Below are positions 62,109 to 64,000 of a DNA stretch of 64,000 nucleotides, in pieces (the stretch's first letter is position 1; each line of letters begins with the position of its first letter). The stretch is taken from positions 1,696,001-1,760,000 of the forward strand of contig JAIGNY010004608.1 of the NCBI GenBank assembly GCA_020152595.1, written 5' to 3'. The notes beneath the pieces were generated by a model. That model made no database searches. It was given only the letters and a program-made list of their open reading frames with translations, and was not told the DNA's origin. This DNA is from Chiridota heheva. Taxonomy: Eukaryota > Echinodermata > Holothuroidea > Apodida > Chiridotidae. Position numbers and translations under genes: made by a program.

Positions 62109-62290
62109 TTTTTTTTTTTTTTGGGGGGGGGGGGGGTTGGAGGGGGAGGGGATTTCCCCTTGTGTAATTTTTGTGGGGTTTTCTTCTTTAAAAAAAAAAA
62201 ACATGGCTGAAAAACCAAACAAGGCCAAGAAACCAAACAAGGCCAAAAAGATCAATTATACCCCAAAATACCAAACAAAAAGCCAAATAT
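62109..62290. repeat. Poly-T/poly-G run and short AAACCAAACAAGGCCAA repeats
   Basis: A T13 run passes into a long G run (62109-62136). It is followed by two AAACCAAACAAGGCCAA units near 62213-62245 and a related AAATGCC series. Low complexity; no coding support. Confidence 0.7.
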
Positions 62291-63044
62291 GGCTGGAAAA
62301 TGCCAACTTTGGCTGAGAAATGCCCAATTGAGCAATTTCTGCCTTTTTTTTATTTTTTAGGGTGGGAATTTCCACCCTTCGATTATTTTTCAGGGGGAAC
62401 TTGATCATATGTGCGGGAATCTCGCACCTTACTGAAAACACTAATGCATCACAACATGGGGTAGTTGAAAAAGAAAGAATTCCCATGCTCATAAACTTGT
62501 GTTTTTTTTCAAATCATACCATATGCTTAAGGAAATACAAATTTGTACAAATTACGATGCATAACAACCTTCCACTTGAGACTTGACCTAGAAAATCTGA
62601 CCGGTGTTTACATACCCGTTTCACACCTTCGCGAGGCATAAGTCACAGTTTGTCAAAATCATTGCATACAGGAAATTTCCAACAATGATTTTGTACACCA
62701 AATACAAGATATCACATAAAAGGCAATGGATGGTTTTCTTATATGATGAACCAATAAAAATATTGTTGACTGGTTAAGTTGATTCTTCACAACAATCTCT
62801 CCAAAACATATATATATTTTTTTTAGGTTGCTTTTTAACACTTATTTGTGTTTGTTTTGTATCATGCATAAAACTGCTACACTAGTATTTACCACGAAAC
62901 TTAATCCTTCAATCTGTTTATATATTCATGCAATGAAAAATTTATGACTAATTCCCTCACTGAAAAAACAGATATAACTCCCAGATATAACACAGATCTG
63001 CAACAGATATAATTCCAAATCTGGATTTGATATAAATCCCAGAT

Positions 63045-64000
63045 ATGTTTGTTTGTTTGATGAGGTCTTAACGGCACCACGACAACGAAGGTCAAATTGT
63101 GCCTGAGAGGTCAGATCATTTTAGAGGTAGTAAGGAAAGAGACCAGGGGGAGAATGAGAGAAATTCAAGAACAAAAGCCAGAAAGCTGTGATCGAGAGAG
63201 GAGGTGCATGGGTAAAACAAAAAACAAAGTAGAGAGAGGGGTTGGAAGAGGAGAATTAAATATGGTTGTAGAGGGATGCATGCTGAAGGAAGGAGATAAT
63301 TTTATCTGGAGGATTTTTCTGGAAGAACTCAGCAATTGAGTTGTGGGGAGCGAGGGAAGCTCTGGAAAGGTTGTACAGGGGGCAAGCAAGGAGAACGTGT
63401 TGGATTGTGAGGATGCAGTGGCAATTGTTACAGAGGGGTTGGGGAACCAATAAGGAGGTGGGGGAGGAGTGAGGTGGGTGTGACCAATTCTAAGACGGGT
63501 AATATGAACGTTGTCGATACGAGAAAGGTTGTTGATGGTAGATTTGATCGATTGTGGGCTGGATAACATGGAGTTTGTTATCAATTTGGAAGTTCCATAA
63601 GGTTTGCCAGCGGTCACGAACAAGAGAAGCGATAAGCGGTTTGATGTCAGAGAGGGTTTTGGGAAAAGGGGAAGGGAGGAGGTTAAGGGCAAGCTTAGCG
63701 GCTGTATCAGCCCTGTCATTGCCAGGGATGCCAACATGACTGGGTATCCAGAAGAAAAGAACACTTTTCCTGCAGAGGGTGGGAGAAAAGAGTTTCCGGA
63801 GGAGGAGGTGGCAGGTGAGGTTATTCCATTTAAGATTGAGTAATGAAGTAAGAACAGCCTTTGAGTCAGAGAAAATGGCAAAGTGACTAAGAGGAGAGTA
63901 CTCAATAAAGTTGAGGGCGAGGAGAATGGCCTTAGCCTCGGCTGAAAAGTTGGATGAGTAGTCAGGAAGTCTGCTACTGCGGGTGATGTCTTGGATGATG
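63045..64000 (-). mobile_element. RNase H-type non-LTR retrotransposon, 3' part, runs off the window
   Basis: The minus strand encodes the RNase H end motif WIPSHVGIPGNDRAD (Trp codon at 63748-63750) and then TRLRIGHTHLT. A region of about 100 residues follows with spaced Cys/His (NCHC, QHVLLACPLYN). Its 3' tail on the plus strand is TGTTTGTTTGATGAGG, and GTGGTGCCGTTAAG precedes the tail on the minus strand. Frame slips separate the motifs, so this copy is defective in the visible part. An RNase H domain after RT occurs in I-group and related non-LTR clades. Copies: 17690-18303, 38130-38262 and 61095-61265. Confidence 0.8.

Overview
This is an AT-rich stretch of animal nuclear DNA. It has spliced genes with GT-AG introns and is dense in interspersed repeats. 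Both genes found are deeply conserved, so they do not place the organism. The repeat types (tRNA-derived SINEs, palindromic TIR elements, RNase H-bearing non-LTR elements, an iMet-primed gypsy element) and the AT richness suggest a marine invertebrate deuterostome, perhaps an echinoderm. That placement is inference only. I see no bacterial operons, CRISPR, rRNA or functional tRNA gene.

Layout. 1-2.9 kb holds no gene, only a foldback repeat and a short TIR-like block. 3008-11627 is a complete minus-strand gypsy-type LTR retrotransposon with TG..CA ends, a 4-bp target duplication, an initiator-Met primer site and a polypurine tract. Its gag-pol is broken in many places. 13066-42479 (+) is a complete gene for gamma-tubulin complex component 2 (TUBGCP2/GCP2). 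I resolved 18 coding exons with compatible phases that give 888 residues; human GCP2 is about 902. Its introns carry nearly all the other structure: several minisatellites, SINEs, palindromic elements, non-LTR fragments and a DNA-transposon-like element. 42.4-47 kb holds tandem duplications (one copies the end of the last GCP2 coding exon), a half palindrome, an interspersed repeat and a 1.7-kb TIR element. 47225-56863 (-) carries the last four coding exons of a tubulin tyrosine ligase-like gene, best matched to TTLL9. Its 5' exons are not visible up to 64000 and probably lie beyond the window. 57-64 kb is repeat-rich sequence, probably inside TTLL9 intron DNA, and ends in a non-LTR retrotransposon that runs off the edge.

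The two genes converge tail to tail, about 4.7 kb apart between stop codons. Both act on microtubules: GCP2 is a core subunit of the gamma-tubulin nucleation complex, and TTLL9 belongs to the family that polyglutamylates axonemal tubulin. I found no convincing new multi-gene system. The most interesting signals are mobile-element biology: a young-looking LTR element with dead coding sequence, a SINE whose tRNA head is tandemly amplified, a family of large palindromic elements (one with its terminus amplified into an array), and a minisatellite open in all three forward frames.
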